NCBI GenBank assembly: GCA_016715065.1
Contig: JADKBN010000020.1
Location: forward strand, 25,893-89,892
Direction: 5' to 3'
From: Fibrobacterota bacterium
GTDB taxonomy: Bacteria; Fibrobacterota; Fibrobacteria; UBA5070
Length of the DNA stretch: 64,000 nt
The notes under the pieces were generated by a model. That model was not told the DNA's origin, searched no databases, and was given only the letters and a program-made list of their open reading frames with translations. Numbering within the stretch: the stretch's first letter is position 1; each line of letters begins with the position of its first letter. Both the position numbers and the translations under genes were made by a program. Below are positions 1 to 9,730 of this stretch, piece by piece.

Positions 1-3000
1 GTGATCACCGTGGGGGACCGCGACCCGTTCACCGAACGGGAAGACGGATTGGTCCGGATTGCCGGTCAAGCCCTATACAGCCTGAGTTCTTCCTCCCCCA
101 GAGCGCTGTCGTTTGCGAATTTGGCCTTGCTGGGCGCCACCGGCGACACCCTCTCCGTTTTCAACGACACCCTGCCCCGCCAGCCTGGTCTCAAGCTGCT
201 TGCCTTCGACCGGACAGACAAGAACCGCGACGGGATTGTCGATTCCGATGACGAAATTCGGTTTTGGGTGCGCGGAACGGGAATCTGGAAATGGAACGAG
301 GCCCTTCAGGGACAACAAATTTCGCACCATCCCTACGATTTGGAGCGCAAATACTATCTGAAATTGCAGGCTAGCGATTCCTCGCCGCAACCCAGTGCTC
401 CTCGGCAGGTATCGAATCCTCGCCGATTTCCGGGAGTGTCCGTGATGCAGTGGCTGGGTAAACCGGAGCGGCTGTTGGAACCCAATCTGAGTTCTGGCGA
501 CCCGGATGACCTCGAATCCGGCAAAGGATGGTATTGGGCGGACCTGCGTTCCCAGCGAACGGTTTCCCTGGACAGCATGGGATTGCCCTCCTTGCCGACG
601 TTGGCCTCGGACACGGGTTTTTTGACCATCCATGGTGCGGCCAGTTATGCGTCTCGAGCGATGGTAGGTCAATTCGTGGTGGAGCGCAACGGCGTGGTGG
701 CCGACCATCAAGGCGAGGAGCAGATCTCCAGGTTCCGGCTGACAGGGCTGGCCGCTGGGCGTTCCAACATCCTGATGCGCGACGTGATGAACCTCCTGCT
801 GGCGGGGGTCTCGCTGGAAACGATTCGCTCCATCTCCAGCCAGGACAGCGCGGTCTTTCCCGCTCCCGGCTTCGGACCGTTCTCCGTCGAGGTCCGCGAT
901 GGTCTGACCTGTTGGGTACTGGAGGAAGGTTCCCTCGCACGTCGGTGCACGATCGAAAAAGGCGTTCTGCGCGACAGCGTCTCCAATCCCAATACCTGGT
1001 ATGCTCTGTTTGGGCCCAATGCGGGGTCAAAAAGTGTCTCGATGGCCATGTGGCGTTCGGCGGGAACAGCGCACGCCATCTCCGACCTTTCCAGCACCGG
1101 CAAATACGATCTGATCCTGGTCGCACCAGACGAATTCCTTTCCGTGGCCGAAGAGTATGCGAGTTGGAGGGAAGATCCCATCCAGGTGCGCCCGATGAAG
1201 GTGGGCATCCTCCGCACCCGGGACATCTACGCCGGATGGTCGGGTGGATCGCAGGATCCTGTCGCCATCCGGGATGCGCTTCGCTGGGCAGCCTCGCGCT
1301 GGGGGGCTTCCCACGCCCTGCTCCTGGGTGCGGGCTCCGCGGACGCTCGCGGGATCTGGCCTTCCACGCGTACCAACTGGGTGCCGCAGTGGGAAGACCA
1401 CCAGATCGCCACGGACGACTTTTTCGGGTGGTTCGACGAAGGGATGCCGTTGGAGAATTCGGTCCTGGGGATGGGAATAGGTCGAGCTCCCGCCACCAAT
1501 CTCTCCGAGGCCCGCGCCTGGTTGGCGAAGGTGAAAGGTTTCGAGGATCCTTCCCGTGCAACTTGGGGAAGTTGGCGCAATTCCATCCTCCTTCTTGCCG
1601 ATGACCAATACCAATCCCTCAAGCCGGACAACATGCGCCATTCCGAGCAGATCGAGGAAATGTCCAACAAGATCAAGGAAAACCGCCCCTGGACCCGGCA
1701 AGTGAAGATCTTCTCGAACTCCTACCCGCGAACCGCCAACTTCACCAAACCCGAGGTGCGCCGCGACCTGGTACGGCAGCTCAACGATGGCGTTGTGGGT
1801 TTTTGTTTCATCGGCCACGGATCCGAAGCGGTCCTCACCGACGAAATCGTGATGGACGAGCCCACGTTTCGTTCGGCGGTTTCCAACCCGGATCGGCCTT
1901 GGTTTTTCTTCGCGGGTTCGTGCTCCGTCGGAAGGAACGATCGTTCCAACGTGCTTGGTCTCGCGGCCACGTTTCTCAACGAATCGGCAAAGGGCGCATT
2001 CGCCTCCATCGCGGGCACCCGCGCCACTTTGTCCAACGACAACGGAGTGTTCGGCAATCAGATCATGACGGGCCTGATGGATTCCTCTCGACGAGGGCGA
2101 ACGCTCGCCGAGGCTTTGCAATATGCCAAGCTCAACGTCCGCAGCGGCATGCTGGGTGGGTATCGCAACGCCGACCTCTACAATCTGTTGGGAGACCCCG
2201 CATTGGTCCTGTTCCCAGGTGGATTGGATGTTCGTTTGGATTCCCTGCCCGATACCCTGTCCCAGCTCCAGCGTCTGTCGATTTCCGGAATGGTTTCCGC
2301 CGAGGCTTCCACCCAGGTGCGGGTGGATCACCCGCTTTCTCCCATCGTGTTCACGGAGGTGGCGGGAACCCAGACCGTGACGGCTTCTGACCAGCAGATC
2401 GTGGGAGTGAGCCTCCCGGGGCCACAAAGAAGTTTCAACGCGTCTTTTCTGCTTCCGGCCAAACTGCCCATCGGGGATTCCGCCAACATCAAGGTCTATT
2501 CGTGGGACCCACGGACCCGCCGCGACGGAGGAAAGGTTTCCAGGTCCCTTCTGATCTACGGCACCGGCAAGGAAGTCCCCTCCGACGCGAGCGGTCCTGG
2601 AATCAGCATTCGTCCGTGCGATTCTGCCTGGACGGGAGGAATCGAGTTTGGAAAGATCGCCAAGATCCCGTTGCCCTTCTGCATGGAGGTCCTGATGGTG
2701 GACTCCTCGGGCATTTCCACCGACCTTGGTCCGGACGAGGGTGTTCTGTTCTCGATCCCCGGAGTCGCCGAACCTTGGCACCCGGACGTCAACCAAGGTG
2801 ATGGTTTCCAAACCGCCACGGCACGGCTCAGCCTGGATTCCAGTCTGGTCCAACCAGGCAAAGCGTATACCTTCCGGGTGGGGGCACGAGATCTGATGGG
2901 CAACCTTGGCCGTGCGGACTTGCGCATCGAGCCGCAGGTTCGCGGGGAATACAACCTCTACGAGCTCTACGCCAGCCCCAATCCAGTCCGGGACGACGGC

Positions 3001-3300
3001 GGGGTATCCTTCCGGTTCAAAATCTCCAGCGAACCAGACAGTACGGGTGGTACCGACACCAGGATCCAATCGGCGATCCGGATTCATACCGTGACGGGCA
3101 AACTCGTACGGGTTTTGCGGACGGACCTCTCCGGACCAGGCCTGCCGCGCCCTCGGGCGGACTGGGATCTCCGCGACGCCCATGGGACTCCGGTGGGCAA
3201 CGGAATCTACCCCTACAACATCACGCTGCGCATTCCAGACCCCGCGCAAACGGGGATGCGCGAATTGATGCACCGCGGGATCATCGTCGTCGCCAGATGA
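1..3300 (+). CDS. PorU-like type IX secretion peptidase (gingipain C25 fold), 5' truncated
   Basis: The reading frame is open from the first base, so the N-terminus with its expected signal peptide is probably outside the window; 1099 residues are visible. The middle carries a caspase/gingipain (C25) fold with the two expected catalytic positions: His606 in 'FCFIGHGSEAVLTDE' and Cys641 in 'FFFAGSCSVGRNDR', followed by a region typical of C25 domains (GAFASIAGTRAT, LLGDPALVLFPGG). The last 100 residues (ELYASPNPVRDDGGVSFRF to NGIYPYNITLRI) resemble the FlgD-type Ig domain seen at the end of surface and secreted proteins of the FCB group. In known type IX systems PorU is the surface sortase that removes C-terminal sorting domains and attaches cargo to A-LPS. 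Assignment to PorU rather than to another secreted C25 peptidase rests on size and architecture. No other type IX component is seen nearby. Confidence 0.72.
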   Translation: MITVGDRDPFTEREDGLVRIAGQALYSLSSSSPRALSFANLALLGATGDTLSVFNDTLPRQPGLKLLAFDRTDKNRDGIVDSDDEIRFWVRGTGIWKWNEALQGQQISHHPYDLERKYYLKLQASDSSPQPSAPRQVSNPRRFPGVSVMQWLGKPERLLEPNLSSGDPDDLESGKGWYWADLRSQRTVSLDSMGLPSLPTLASDTGFLTIHGAASYASRAMVGQFVVERNGVVADHQGEEQISRFRLTGLAAGRSNILMRDVMNLLLAGVSLETIRSISSQDSAVFPAPGFGPFSVEVRDGLTCWVLEEGSLARRCTIEKGVLRDSVSNPNTWYALFGPNAGSKSVSMAMWRSAGTAHAISDLSSTGKYDLILVAPDEFLSVAEEYASWREDPIQVRPMKVGILRTRDIYAGWSGGSQDPVAIRDALRWAASRWGASHALLLGAGSADARGIWPSTRTNWVPQWEDHQIATDDFFGWFDEGMPLENSVLGMGIGRAPATNLSEARAWLAKVKGFEDPSRATWGSWRNSILLLADDQYQSLKPDNMRHSEQIEEMSNKIKENRPWTRQVKIFSNSYPRTANFTKPEVRRDLVRQLNDGVVGFCFIGHGSEAVLTDEIVMDEPTFRSAVSNPDRPWFFFAGSCSVGRNDRSNVLGLAATFLNESAKGAFASIAGTRATLSNDNGVFGNQIMTGLMDSSRRGRTLAEALQYAKLNVRSGMLGGYRNADLYNLLGDPALVLFPGGLDVRLDSLPDTLSQLQRLSISGMVSAEASTQVRVDHPLSPIVFTEVAGTQTVTASDQQIVGVSLPGPQRSFNASFLLPAKLPIGDSANIKVYSWDPRTRRDGGKVSRSLLIYGTGKEVPSDASGPGISIRPCDSAWTGGIEFGKIAKIPLPFCMEVLMVDSSGISTDLGPDEGVLFSIPGVAEPWHPDVNQGDGFQTATARLSLDSSLVQPGKAYTFRVGARDLMGNLGRADLRIEPQVRGEYNLYELYASPNPVRDDGGVSFRFKISSEPDSTGGTDTRIQSAIRIHTVTGKLVRVLRTDLSGPGLPRPRADWDLRDAHGTPVGNGIYPYNITLRIPDPAQTGMRELMHRGIIVVAR

Positions 3301-3327
3301 GGTGAAAACGATGCAAGCCCGGGGAGC

Positions 3328-3792
3328 TCAGGCGACCAGGTCCACCCGACTTCCGGAAGCCGGGCTTTGGCTTCCGTAGGCAGCGGAAGGGCCGCGCGCC
3401 CCTCGCTGGCCGTCGAGTTTCTTTCGGGCTTCCCATTCGGCTTGGCCGGCCTGCTGGGCGACCTTCAGGTCTTGTGGGCTGGGGTCGGCAGGTGCCAGAG
3501 CGGCGCGCCGTGCAGCTTGGGCTTTGCGAAGCGATTCTTCCGGAGTGCGTCCTCCGGCGACCTGGATCGAAACCTCTCCCGAAACGGCATATTGTTGGCC
3601 ATCTGGGCCGGCCTTGGTCACCAGGCGCATGCCGCCCTTGGCCGAATCGCCGGCCGCGGAGAGATGTGCTTGCTCATGTGCACGGACTTTGCGATCGGTT
3701 TCGCGCATCTTGCGGAGGCCTTCCCGATCTTCCTCCGGCTTGGTTTCCGGATAAACCGACCTGGCTCCTCCAAATCCAACAACCCCATCCAT
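3328..3792 (-). CDS. SprA-related HExxH putative metalloprotease-like protein
   Basis: A 154-residue protein whose only strong motif is HExxH (His39-Glu40-Gln-Ala-His43 within 'VRAHEQAHLSAAGDSAKGG'), followed by a GPDGQQYAVSGEVSIQV stretch. This combination is characteristic of the SprA-related/CJM1_0395 putative metalloprotease family, usually 150-250 residues and without signal peptide. The C-terminal 60 residues are low complexity, rich in Ala, Arg and Gln. It converges on the PorU-like gene, whose stop lies 27 bp away, and is transcribed away from the DUF547 gene. Its substrate is unknown and proteolytic activity is a family-level prediction. A long plus-strand frame covering the same DNA is antisense and its protein composition is implausible. 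Confidence 0.72.
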   Translation of the reverse strand: MDGVVGFGGARSVYPETKPEEDREGLRKMRETDRKVRAHEQAHLSAAGDSAKGGMRLVTKAGPDGQQYAVSGEVSIQVAGGRTPEESLRKAQAARRAALAPADPSPQDLKVAQQAGQAEWEARKKLDGQRGARGPSAAYGSQSPASGSRVDLVA

Positions 3793-3882
3793 CCCTCGAA
3801 TCTACCATCCAATCCGGTGGCGCAAAAGAGCTGGCGGACCTATACTTTCCGCACTCCGTACCATTCATTCCGAGGGAGACCG

Positions 3883-4656
3883 ATGAACGTTCGATCCATG
3901 ACCAAAATTCTTGCCCTAGCCGCTTCCGTTGGCTTCGCTGGCGCTCTGGACAACCTGCAAGGCCCTTGGGCGGAGCTTCTTTCCGCTCATGTGAAGGGCG
4001 ATCGGGTCGACTACGCGGGTGTACTCAAGGAAAAGTCCAAGCTGGAATCCTACTTCAAATCGGTCGGAGCGATCGATTCCAACGTGGTGCAGTCCGCTTC
4101 CAAGGAGGAGCGCACGGCGTTCTACATCAACGTCTTCAACGCAGGAGTGTTCGACCTGATCCTCAAGAACCCCACCAAGGGTTCGTTCTTCCAGATGCCC
4201 GGTGAGGTATCCAACGTCAAGTCGTTTTTCGTGGCGGCGGAATCGCTCTCGCTCAACGACGTCTTGCGCAAGAAAATATTCGAGCCCACCCAGGACCCCC
4301 GGTTCTGGGCTCTGGTGTGCGATGGATCGATGTCCTCGGCGGCCATCTACTCCCAGCCTTACAACTCCTCCAATTTGGAGACTCTCGCCGATGAGCGCAT
4401 GCGGCTCTGGCTGGCCGACACGTTGCGCAACAAGTTCTCTCCAAACAAGATCGAACTGGCGCAGATCCCTTTCGATGATTTCCGAGGCAAGGTGGAGTTT
4501 CGCAGTTTCCCTGGCAAGATCCCTGGATTGATCAAGAAATTCGGGCCTCCAGGTGCGGATGCCGAGAAGAATCGTCCCACCTACTTCTACAACGCGCAGA
4601 AAAATTCCATTCAAATCGCTTCCTCCGCCAAGGGGAAGGGGAAGAAGAAAAAGTGA
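3883..4656 (+). CDS. DUF547 domain secreted protein
   Basis: 257 residues from ATG 3883, which has 'gagggag' 5 bases upstream; longer in-frame extensions run through the oppositely oriented SprA-related gene and are rejected. The N-terminus (MNVRSMTKILALAASVGFAGA) is a signal peptide. The mature part matches the DUF547 pattern: 'WAELLSAHVKGDRVDYAGV' near the start, then 'ERTAFYINVFNAGVFDLIL' around residues 70-90, and a later RFWALVCDGSMSSAAIYS region. DUF547 proteins are predicted exported proteins with a possible papain-like fold; no reaction is established. The very C-terminus is Lys-rich (KGKGKKKK). It is followed at once by a terminator, so it is probably monocistronic. Confidence 0.8.
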   Translation: MNVRSMTKILALAASVGFAGALDNLQGPWAELLSAHVKGDRVDYAGVLKEKSKLESYFKSVGAIDSNVVQSASKEERTAFYINVFNAGVFDLILKNPTKGSFFQMPGEVSNVKSFFVAAESLSLNDVLRKKIFEPTQDPRFWALVCDGSMSSAAIYSQPYNSSNLETLADERMRLWLADTLRNKFSPNKIELAQIPFDDFRGKVEFRSFPGKIPGLIKKFGPPGADAEKNRPTYFYNAQKNSIQIASSAKGKGKKKK

Positions 4657-4700
4657 CCCCAAGACCGCGTTTTTAGCGCGGTTGCGGTCATTTCCTGGTG

Positions 4701-4729
4701 AAGGCGGCCCCAGAGGTCGCCTTTTTTGT
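4701..4729 (+). terminator. rho-independent terminator after DUF547 gene
   Basis: The stem 'aaggcggcc' pairs with 'aggtcgcctt' (one mismatch) around a short loop and is followed by a run of T. It lies 45 bp past the DUF547 stop and before clpC. Confidence 0.8.
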
Positions 4730-4828
4730 TGCGGGAAATAACGACAATTCTGGGCTTTGCCGACCCTATGGGAGGACGCGGAAGGTCTGCCGTTCTATCT
4801 TACCGGGTAGAATCCGAAGGAGCGTTCC

Positions 4829-7297
4829 ATGAACGGCATGTTCACAGACCGAGTGAAAAAGGTGATGCAGTTGGCACGGGAGGAATCCGTCCGCCTGGGC
4901 AACGACTACGTCGGGACCGAGCACCTGCTTCTTGGATTGATCCGAGAAGGGGATGGCGTGGCCATCGCCGTACTGCGAAACCAAGGTGTGGATCTGGAGG
5001 AACTCTCGCGTTCCATCGAAAAACAGATCAACACCTCCGGTGGTATGATGACCATCGGCCAGATGATTCCCTTCACGCCACGGGCGAAGAAGGTGCTGGA
5101 GATCGCCGCGCAGGAAGCACGGGCGATGTCACACAAGTACATCGGCACCGAGCACATCCTCCTGGCTCTCATGAAGGACAACGAATCCGCCGCCGCCTCG
5201 GCGCTGGCCGCCGTAGGCGTGGATTACGATTCCTGTCGCGAGGAGATCGACCGGGTGTTGCGTGGCTCGGAAGCGGGAGCGCAGCCCTCGCAGGCCACTC
5301 CAGGACTGCCCGAAGGGGCCCAGATTCCCGGCAAGAAGAAGAGCAAGACGCCGTTTCTGGACCATTTCGGACGCGACCTCACGGAGCTCGCCCGCATGGG
5401 CAAGCTGGATCCGATCATCGGCCGAGACGCCGAGATCGAACGGGTCATCCAAATTCTGTCACGGCGCAAGAAGAACAATCCCCTGCTGATCGGCGAGCCA
5501 GGCGTCGGCAAGACCGCTGTCGTGGAAGGGTTGGCTCTCAAGATCGTGGAACGGAAGATTCCCGAAGTCCTCGAAAGCAAGCGCGTGATCAGCTTGGACA
5601 TGGCCAGCATCGTGGCCGGCACCAAGTATCGCGGACAGTTCGAGGAACGCCTCAAGGCATTGATGACCGAGTTGCAGAAAAACGAAAACGTCATCACGTT
5701 CATCGACGAAATCCACACCATCGTCGGAGCGGGTGGTTCGGAAGGCAGCTTGGATGCCTCGAACATCTTCAAACCGGCCTTGGCGCGTGGCGAACTGCAG
5801 TGCATCGGCGCCACGACCTTCGACGAATACCGCAAGCACATCGAAAAAGACGGCGCTTTGGAGCGTCGCTTCCAGTCGATCACCATCGAGCCGCCTTCGC
5901 CGGACGAGACCGTCGAGATCCTCAAGGGACTGAAGGAACGCTACGAGAAGCACCACAAGGTCGTGTACACCTTGGGGGCCATCGAGGCGGCTGTGAAGCT
6001 CTCCGAGCGCTACATGAACAACCGGTTTTTGCCGGACAAGGCCATCGACATCATCGACGAAGCGGGAGCGCGCATCCGGCTTTCGGCCTTGACCGTGCCC
6101 CCGTCCATCCGCCAGTTGGAGGACGAAGTCGCCGAGGTGGTCCAAAAGAAGGAACAATCGGTCGCCGACCAGGACTACGAGGCGGCTGCACGTTTTCGCG
6201 ACCAGCAGGAGAAGCTCCAGGAGACCCTCGCCCAGGCGAAGGTCCAGTGGAAGGAAGAAAAAAGTTCCGAACGCCTGGAAGTGGACGAGGACATCATCAC
6301 CGACGTGGTCGCCAAGATGACCGGGATCCCCATCACCCGCGTGGACGCCACCGAAGGCCTCAACCTGCTCTCGCTGGAAAACGACCTCCACAAGCGTGTG
6401 GTGGGTCAAGAGCGGGCCATCGAGGTGGTGGCCAAGGCCATTCGCCGCAGCCGTGCCGGGTTCCACAACAATCGCCGCCCGATCGGTTCCTTCATGTTCC
6501 TGGGCCCCACTGGCGTGGGCAAGACCGAGCTTTGCAAGGCCTTGGCGGATGTCATGTTCAAGACCCAGGACGCCCTGGTCCGCATCGACATGAGCGAATA
6601 CATGGAGAAGTTCGCGGTCAGTCGTCTGGTCGGCGCGCCTCCGGGCTATGTCGGGTACGAGGAAGGTGGCCAGCTCACCGAGAAGATCCGCAAGAAGCCC
6701 TACGCCGTGATCCTGCTCGACGAGATCGAGAAGGCTCACCCGGACGTCTTCAACATGCTCTTGCAGATTTTGGACGACGGCCACCTGACCGACAGCTTCG
6801 GGCGCAAGATCAACTTCCGCAACACGGTCATCATCATGACCTCCAACCTTGGCGCTCGCGACATCAAGCGCGGCGGACTCGGGTTCTCCGCGGGGGATCT
6901 GCAGAGCGAATTCAGTCGCATCGAGCGTTCCGTGATGGACGAGGTGAAGCGCACGTTCAATCCGGAGTTCCTCAACCGGGTCGACGAGACGATCGTGTTC
7001 CATTCGCTCACCCAGGCCGACCTCGAGAAGATCATCGACATCCAGCTTTCGGAAGTGCAAGCACGTCTGTCCGAGAAGCGGGTGACCCTGGTGCCATCGG
7101 AAGCCGCCAAGCTGTTCTTGGTGGAAAAGAGCTTCGATCCTCAGCTGGGTGCCCGGCCACTGCGTCGGTCCATCCAGCGTCTGGTGGAAGACGCATTGGC
7201 CGAAGACTTCCTTCGTGGACGTTTTTCGGAAGGCGATACCATCCGGATCGAACGCGATCTCGACAAACTCGTTTTCACACCCGTGACGCCTGCCTGA
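4829..7297 (+). CDS. clpC: ATP-dependent Clp protease ATP-binding subunit ClpC
   Basis: 822 residues, the normal ClpC length. Order of domains: Clp-N double repeat (residues 1-145, 'VMQLAREESVRLGNDYVGTEH' and the second 'KKVLEIAAQEARAMSHKYIG'), first AAA+ module with Walker A G222-EPGVGKT-229, the UVR-type linker (AARFRDQQEKL, about residue 450), second AAA+ module with Walker A G559-PTGVGKT-566 and the ClpB D2-small domain at the end. The UVR motif in the middle domain separates ClpC from ClpA and ClpB. ClpC unfolds proteins and feeds them to ClpP; no clpP is in the window. ATG 4829 has a 'gaagga' ribosome site. It is followed 64 bp later by bamA on the same strand; whether they are co-transcribed cannot be told. 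Confidence 0.96.
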   Translation: MNGMFTDRVKKVMQLAREESVRLGNDYVGTEHLLLGLIREGDGVAIAVLRNQGVDLEELSRSIEKQINTSGGMMTIGQMIPFTPRAKKVLEIAAQEARAMSHKYIGTEHILLALMKDNESAAASALAAVGVDYDSCREEIDRVLRGSEAGAQPSQATPGLPEGAQIPGKKKSKTPFLDHFGRDLTELARMGKLDPIIGRDAEIERVIQILSRRKKNNPLLIGEPGVGKTAVVEGLALKIVERKIPEVLESKRVISLDMASIVAGTKYRGQFEERLKALMTELQKNENVITFIDEIHTIVGAGGSEGSLDASNIFKPALARGELQCIGATTFDEYRKHIEKDGALERRFQSITIEPPSPDETVEILKGLKERYEKHHKVVYTLGAIEAAVKLSERYMNNRFLPDKAIDIIDEAGARIRLSALTVPPSIRQLEDEVAEVVQKKEQSVADQDYEAAARFRDQQEKLQETLAQAKVQWKEEKSSERLEVDEDIITDVVAKMTGIPITRVDATEGLNLLSLENDLHKRVVGQERAIEVVAKAIRRSRAGFHNNRRPIGSFMFLGPTGVGKTELCKALADVMFKTQDALVRIDMSEYMEKFAVSRLVGAPPGYVGYEEGGQLTEKIRKKPYAVILLDEIEKAHPDVFNMLLQILDDGHLTDSFGRKINFRNTVIIMTSNLGARDIKRGGLGFSAGDLQSEFSRIERSVMDEVKRTFNPEFLNRVDETIVFHSLTQADLEKIIDIQLSEVQARLSEKRVTLVPSEAAKLFLVEKSFDPQLGARPLRRSIQRLVEDALAEDFLRGRFSEGDTIRIERDLDKLVFTPVTPA

Positions 7298-7361
7298 CCC
7301 TTTCCCGTCAAGTTTCGGCAGACTAGTTTCTCCGTTTCTCCAACCATGATGGCATAACCGA

Positions 7362-9719
7362 ATGCGACCAATTCTTGCTCTTGCCCTGGGCTTGGCTCTG
7401 GGAGTTCCTGCCTGGGCGCAGGGGGTCTCTTCTTCCACGGTGGTTTCGGACACGGCGACCTCGGCCAGCTGGCGAATCCGCAAGATCCAGCTCGTGGGTG
7501 TTTCCACTCTGGATACCACTGTTTTGAAGGGAACCCTGAAGTTCGGCGAAGGGGAAACCTTGACCGCGGAGCTGCTGGCGGACCGACAGCGCGAAAGCCT
7601 GCGGGCGTTGTTGGCGACCAGTTTGGTTTCCGATGCCCAGTTGGAATTCAAGGAAGTGGCAAGCGCGGAAGTCGACGCGATCGTGACCATCCGCGAAGTG
7701 CCGCTGTGCGGCGTGGTCGCCTTCGAGGGACCCGACGACATTTCCGAGAAGGATATCCGGGAAGTGATCCGGGTGGGGGATGGCAGCCTGCTCTCCCAGG
7801 CCAACCTCGGCAAGGATCGCCAAGCCATCCTCAAACTGTATCGCGACAAAGGTTACTTGTTGGCGGAAGTCGAGTCGTCGCTGGGCAAGGCGGAAGCGGC
7901 CGGCAAAGTGCCGCTCACCTGGAAGATCGTGGAAAAATCGAAGGTGCGTGTCGGCAAGATCCAATTCGTGGGCAATGCGCGACTGAGCCGCAAGAAGTTG
8001 ATCGGGGCGATGGTCACCAAGGAAAAACGTTGGTGGCGCTCGGGGGAATTCAACCAGGACACTCTCCAGGTGGATTTCACCAAAATTCGCGATCTCTACC
8101 GGGAGAAGGGTTATCTGGATGCCGGGGTGGACTCCCATCAGGTGACCTATCGTCCTGACGGAAAACGTCTGGATATACGCATGAACCTCCACGAAGGTCG
8201 CCGGTACTACCGCGGCCGCGTTTCGTTCACCGGGCAGGACGTGCTTTCCGAACGTTTCCTGAAGGCGCAGGCCACGATGGATTCCGGCGACGTGCTCAAC
8301 CAGAAGAAATTGGACCTGGAGGAACAGAACCTCCAGAACGCCTATCGCGAAGAGGGCCGGCTGTTCGTCAAGATCGATCCCGTCAAGACCTACCGCGACA
8401 GCGTGGTGGACATCCTTTACATGATCAAGGAGGGTCCTCCGGCTTCGGTGGGGCAGGTGATTGTGGAAGGCAACACCAAGACCCGCGACAAGGTGGTCCG
8501 TCGCGAATTGCGTCTTTTTCCGGGCGATCTGTTCCGCCAGAGCCTCCTGATGCGATCGTATCGCGAAGTGATGCAACTGAACTTCTTCGACAACGTCGTC
8601 CCGGACATCCGCCCATCGGGCGAGGATGGTGTGGTGGACGTGGTCTTCCGGGTCCAGGAAAAAGAAAAGGGTACGGGAACCTTCTCCGCCGGCGGCGCCT
8701 ACAGCCAAAACGACGGATTCGTGCTCACCTTGGGCCTGCAGATCCCCAACGTGATGGGAACGGGTCGCAGGGTGGATGCCAATATCGATTACGGCGCCTA
8801 CAAGCAGAGCGTGCGTCTGGGGCTCACCGAGCCGTGGTTCATGGATTCCCCGACCCGGGTGGGGATTTCCGGATTCTGGACCCACCAGACCGATCAATAC
8901 GACGACTCCTACGATTACGAATCACGCGGATTCGATCTGTCCCTGGGACGCCGCCTGACCTGGCCGGACGATTATTTCTCCATCGGGACCGGTTACGGCT
9001 TTTCTCTCAACCGCTACCGAGGCGCAAACTCCGACGATGAAGGGCTGTTGCGCACCGATGGCATCGAATCGTCGGTTTCCGTCACCCTGACTCGCGACGA
9101 CAAGGACCTGCCCTTGTTTCCCACCTCGGGAAGCATGTTCCAGCTTTCCTATCGCCGTGTGGGCGGGATCTTCCAAGGCGACTTCGACTACCACCAGGGA
9201 TCCACGGTGGCCAAGTGGTGGTATCCCGCCGTGGGCAAGTTCGTCCTGGGCATCGAACTCCAAGGCGGCATCCAAAGCGGCGAGGCCATGCAGTACTCCG
9301 CACTTTACCGCGAAGGCGGGCTTTTGGGCTACCAGGGCAAGATGCGTGGCTACGACGCGGCCACTCTGGGGCTCTACCGGGTGGGACGTTCGTTTCTGTC
9401 CAGCACAGCGGAACTGCGCTACCCGGTCGCCGACCAGCTCTTCTACCTGATCGCCTTCATGGACGCGGGCAACGTGTTCGGCGAGGCCATGCGCAAGGAC
9501 ATCGACGTATCCGTCAAGACCCTTCCCAATCCCTGGGAAGAAATCGACTTGGGCAATCTCAAGCGCGATTGGGGTTTTGGCTTCCGTCTGAACATTCCCA
9601 TGATGGGCATTCTCGGCTTCGACTTCGCATGGGGTCTGGACGACGGAGAGAACAGCTACGGACAATCCATCCCCAACAAGGGGATGCACGCGAACTTCAC
9701 CATCGAACAGCCCTTCTGA
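7362..9719 (+). CDS. bamA: Outer-membrane protein assembly factor BamA
   Basis: 785 residues. A signal peptide (MRPILALALGLALGVPAWAQG) is followed by several POTRA repeats up to about residue 430, for example 'GVVAFEGPDDISEKDIREVI', 'VGKIQFVGNARLSRKKLIGA' and 'GQVIVEGNTKTRDKVVRREL'. The C-terminal half is the 16-strand barrel of the Omp85 family, ending in 'MHANFTIEQPF' with the terminal Phe expected of the beta-signal. BamA folds and inserts outer-membrane proteins. It heads the envelope operon bamA-skp-lpxD, with skp starting only 11 bp downstream. The ribosome site is weak: no clear purine run precedes ATG 7362. Confidence 0.95.
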   Translation: MRPILALALGLALGVPAWAQGVSSSTVVSDTATSASWRIRKIQLVGVSTLDTTVLKGTLKFGEGETLTAELLADRQRESLRALLATSLVSDAQLEFKEVASAEVDAIVTIREVPLCGVVAFEGPDDISEKDIREVIRVGDGSLLSQANLGKDRQAILKLYRDKGYLLAEVESSLGKAEAAGKVPLTWKIVEKSKVRVGKIQFVGNARLSRKKLIGAMVTKEKRWWRSGEFNQDTLQVDFTKIRDLYREKGYLDAGVDSHQVTYRPDGKRLDIRMNLHEGRRYYRGRVSFTGQDVLSERFLKAQATMDSGDVLNQKKLDLEEQNLQNAYREEGRLFVKIDPVKTYRDSVVDILYMIKEGPPASVGQVIVEGNTKTRDKVVRRELRLFPGDLFRQSLLMRSYREVMQLNFFDNVVPDIRPSGEDGVVDVVFRVQEKEKGTGTFSAGGAYSQNDGFVLTLGLQIPNVMGTGRRVDANIDYGAYKQSVRLGLTEPWFMDSPTRVGISGFWTHQTDQYDDSYDYESRGFDLSLGRRLTWPDDYFSIGTGYGFSLNRYRGANSDDEGLLRTDGIESSVSVTLTRDDKDLPLFPTSGSMFQLSYRRVGGIFQGDFDYHQGSTVAKWWYPAVGKFVLGIELQGGIQSGEAMQYSALYREGGLLGYQGKMRGYDAATLGLYRVGRSFLSSTAELRYPVADQLFYLIAFMDAGNVFGEAMRKDIDVSVKTLPNPWEEIDLGNLKRDWGFGFRLNIPMMGILGFDFAWGLDDGENSYGQSIPNKGMHANFTIEQPF

Positions 9720-9730
9720 AAGGCTCCATC

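Noticed and set aside
3367..4656. Extended 429-aa version of the DUF547 protein
   Set aside because: The first 172 codons overlap the opposite SprA-related gene, and the signal peptide and ribosome site occur at ATG 3883.
4726..7326. 866-aa plus-strand frame overlapping clpC
   Set aside because: Same DNA as clpC in another frame; composition dominated by Arg, Gly and His and no known motif.
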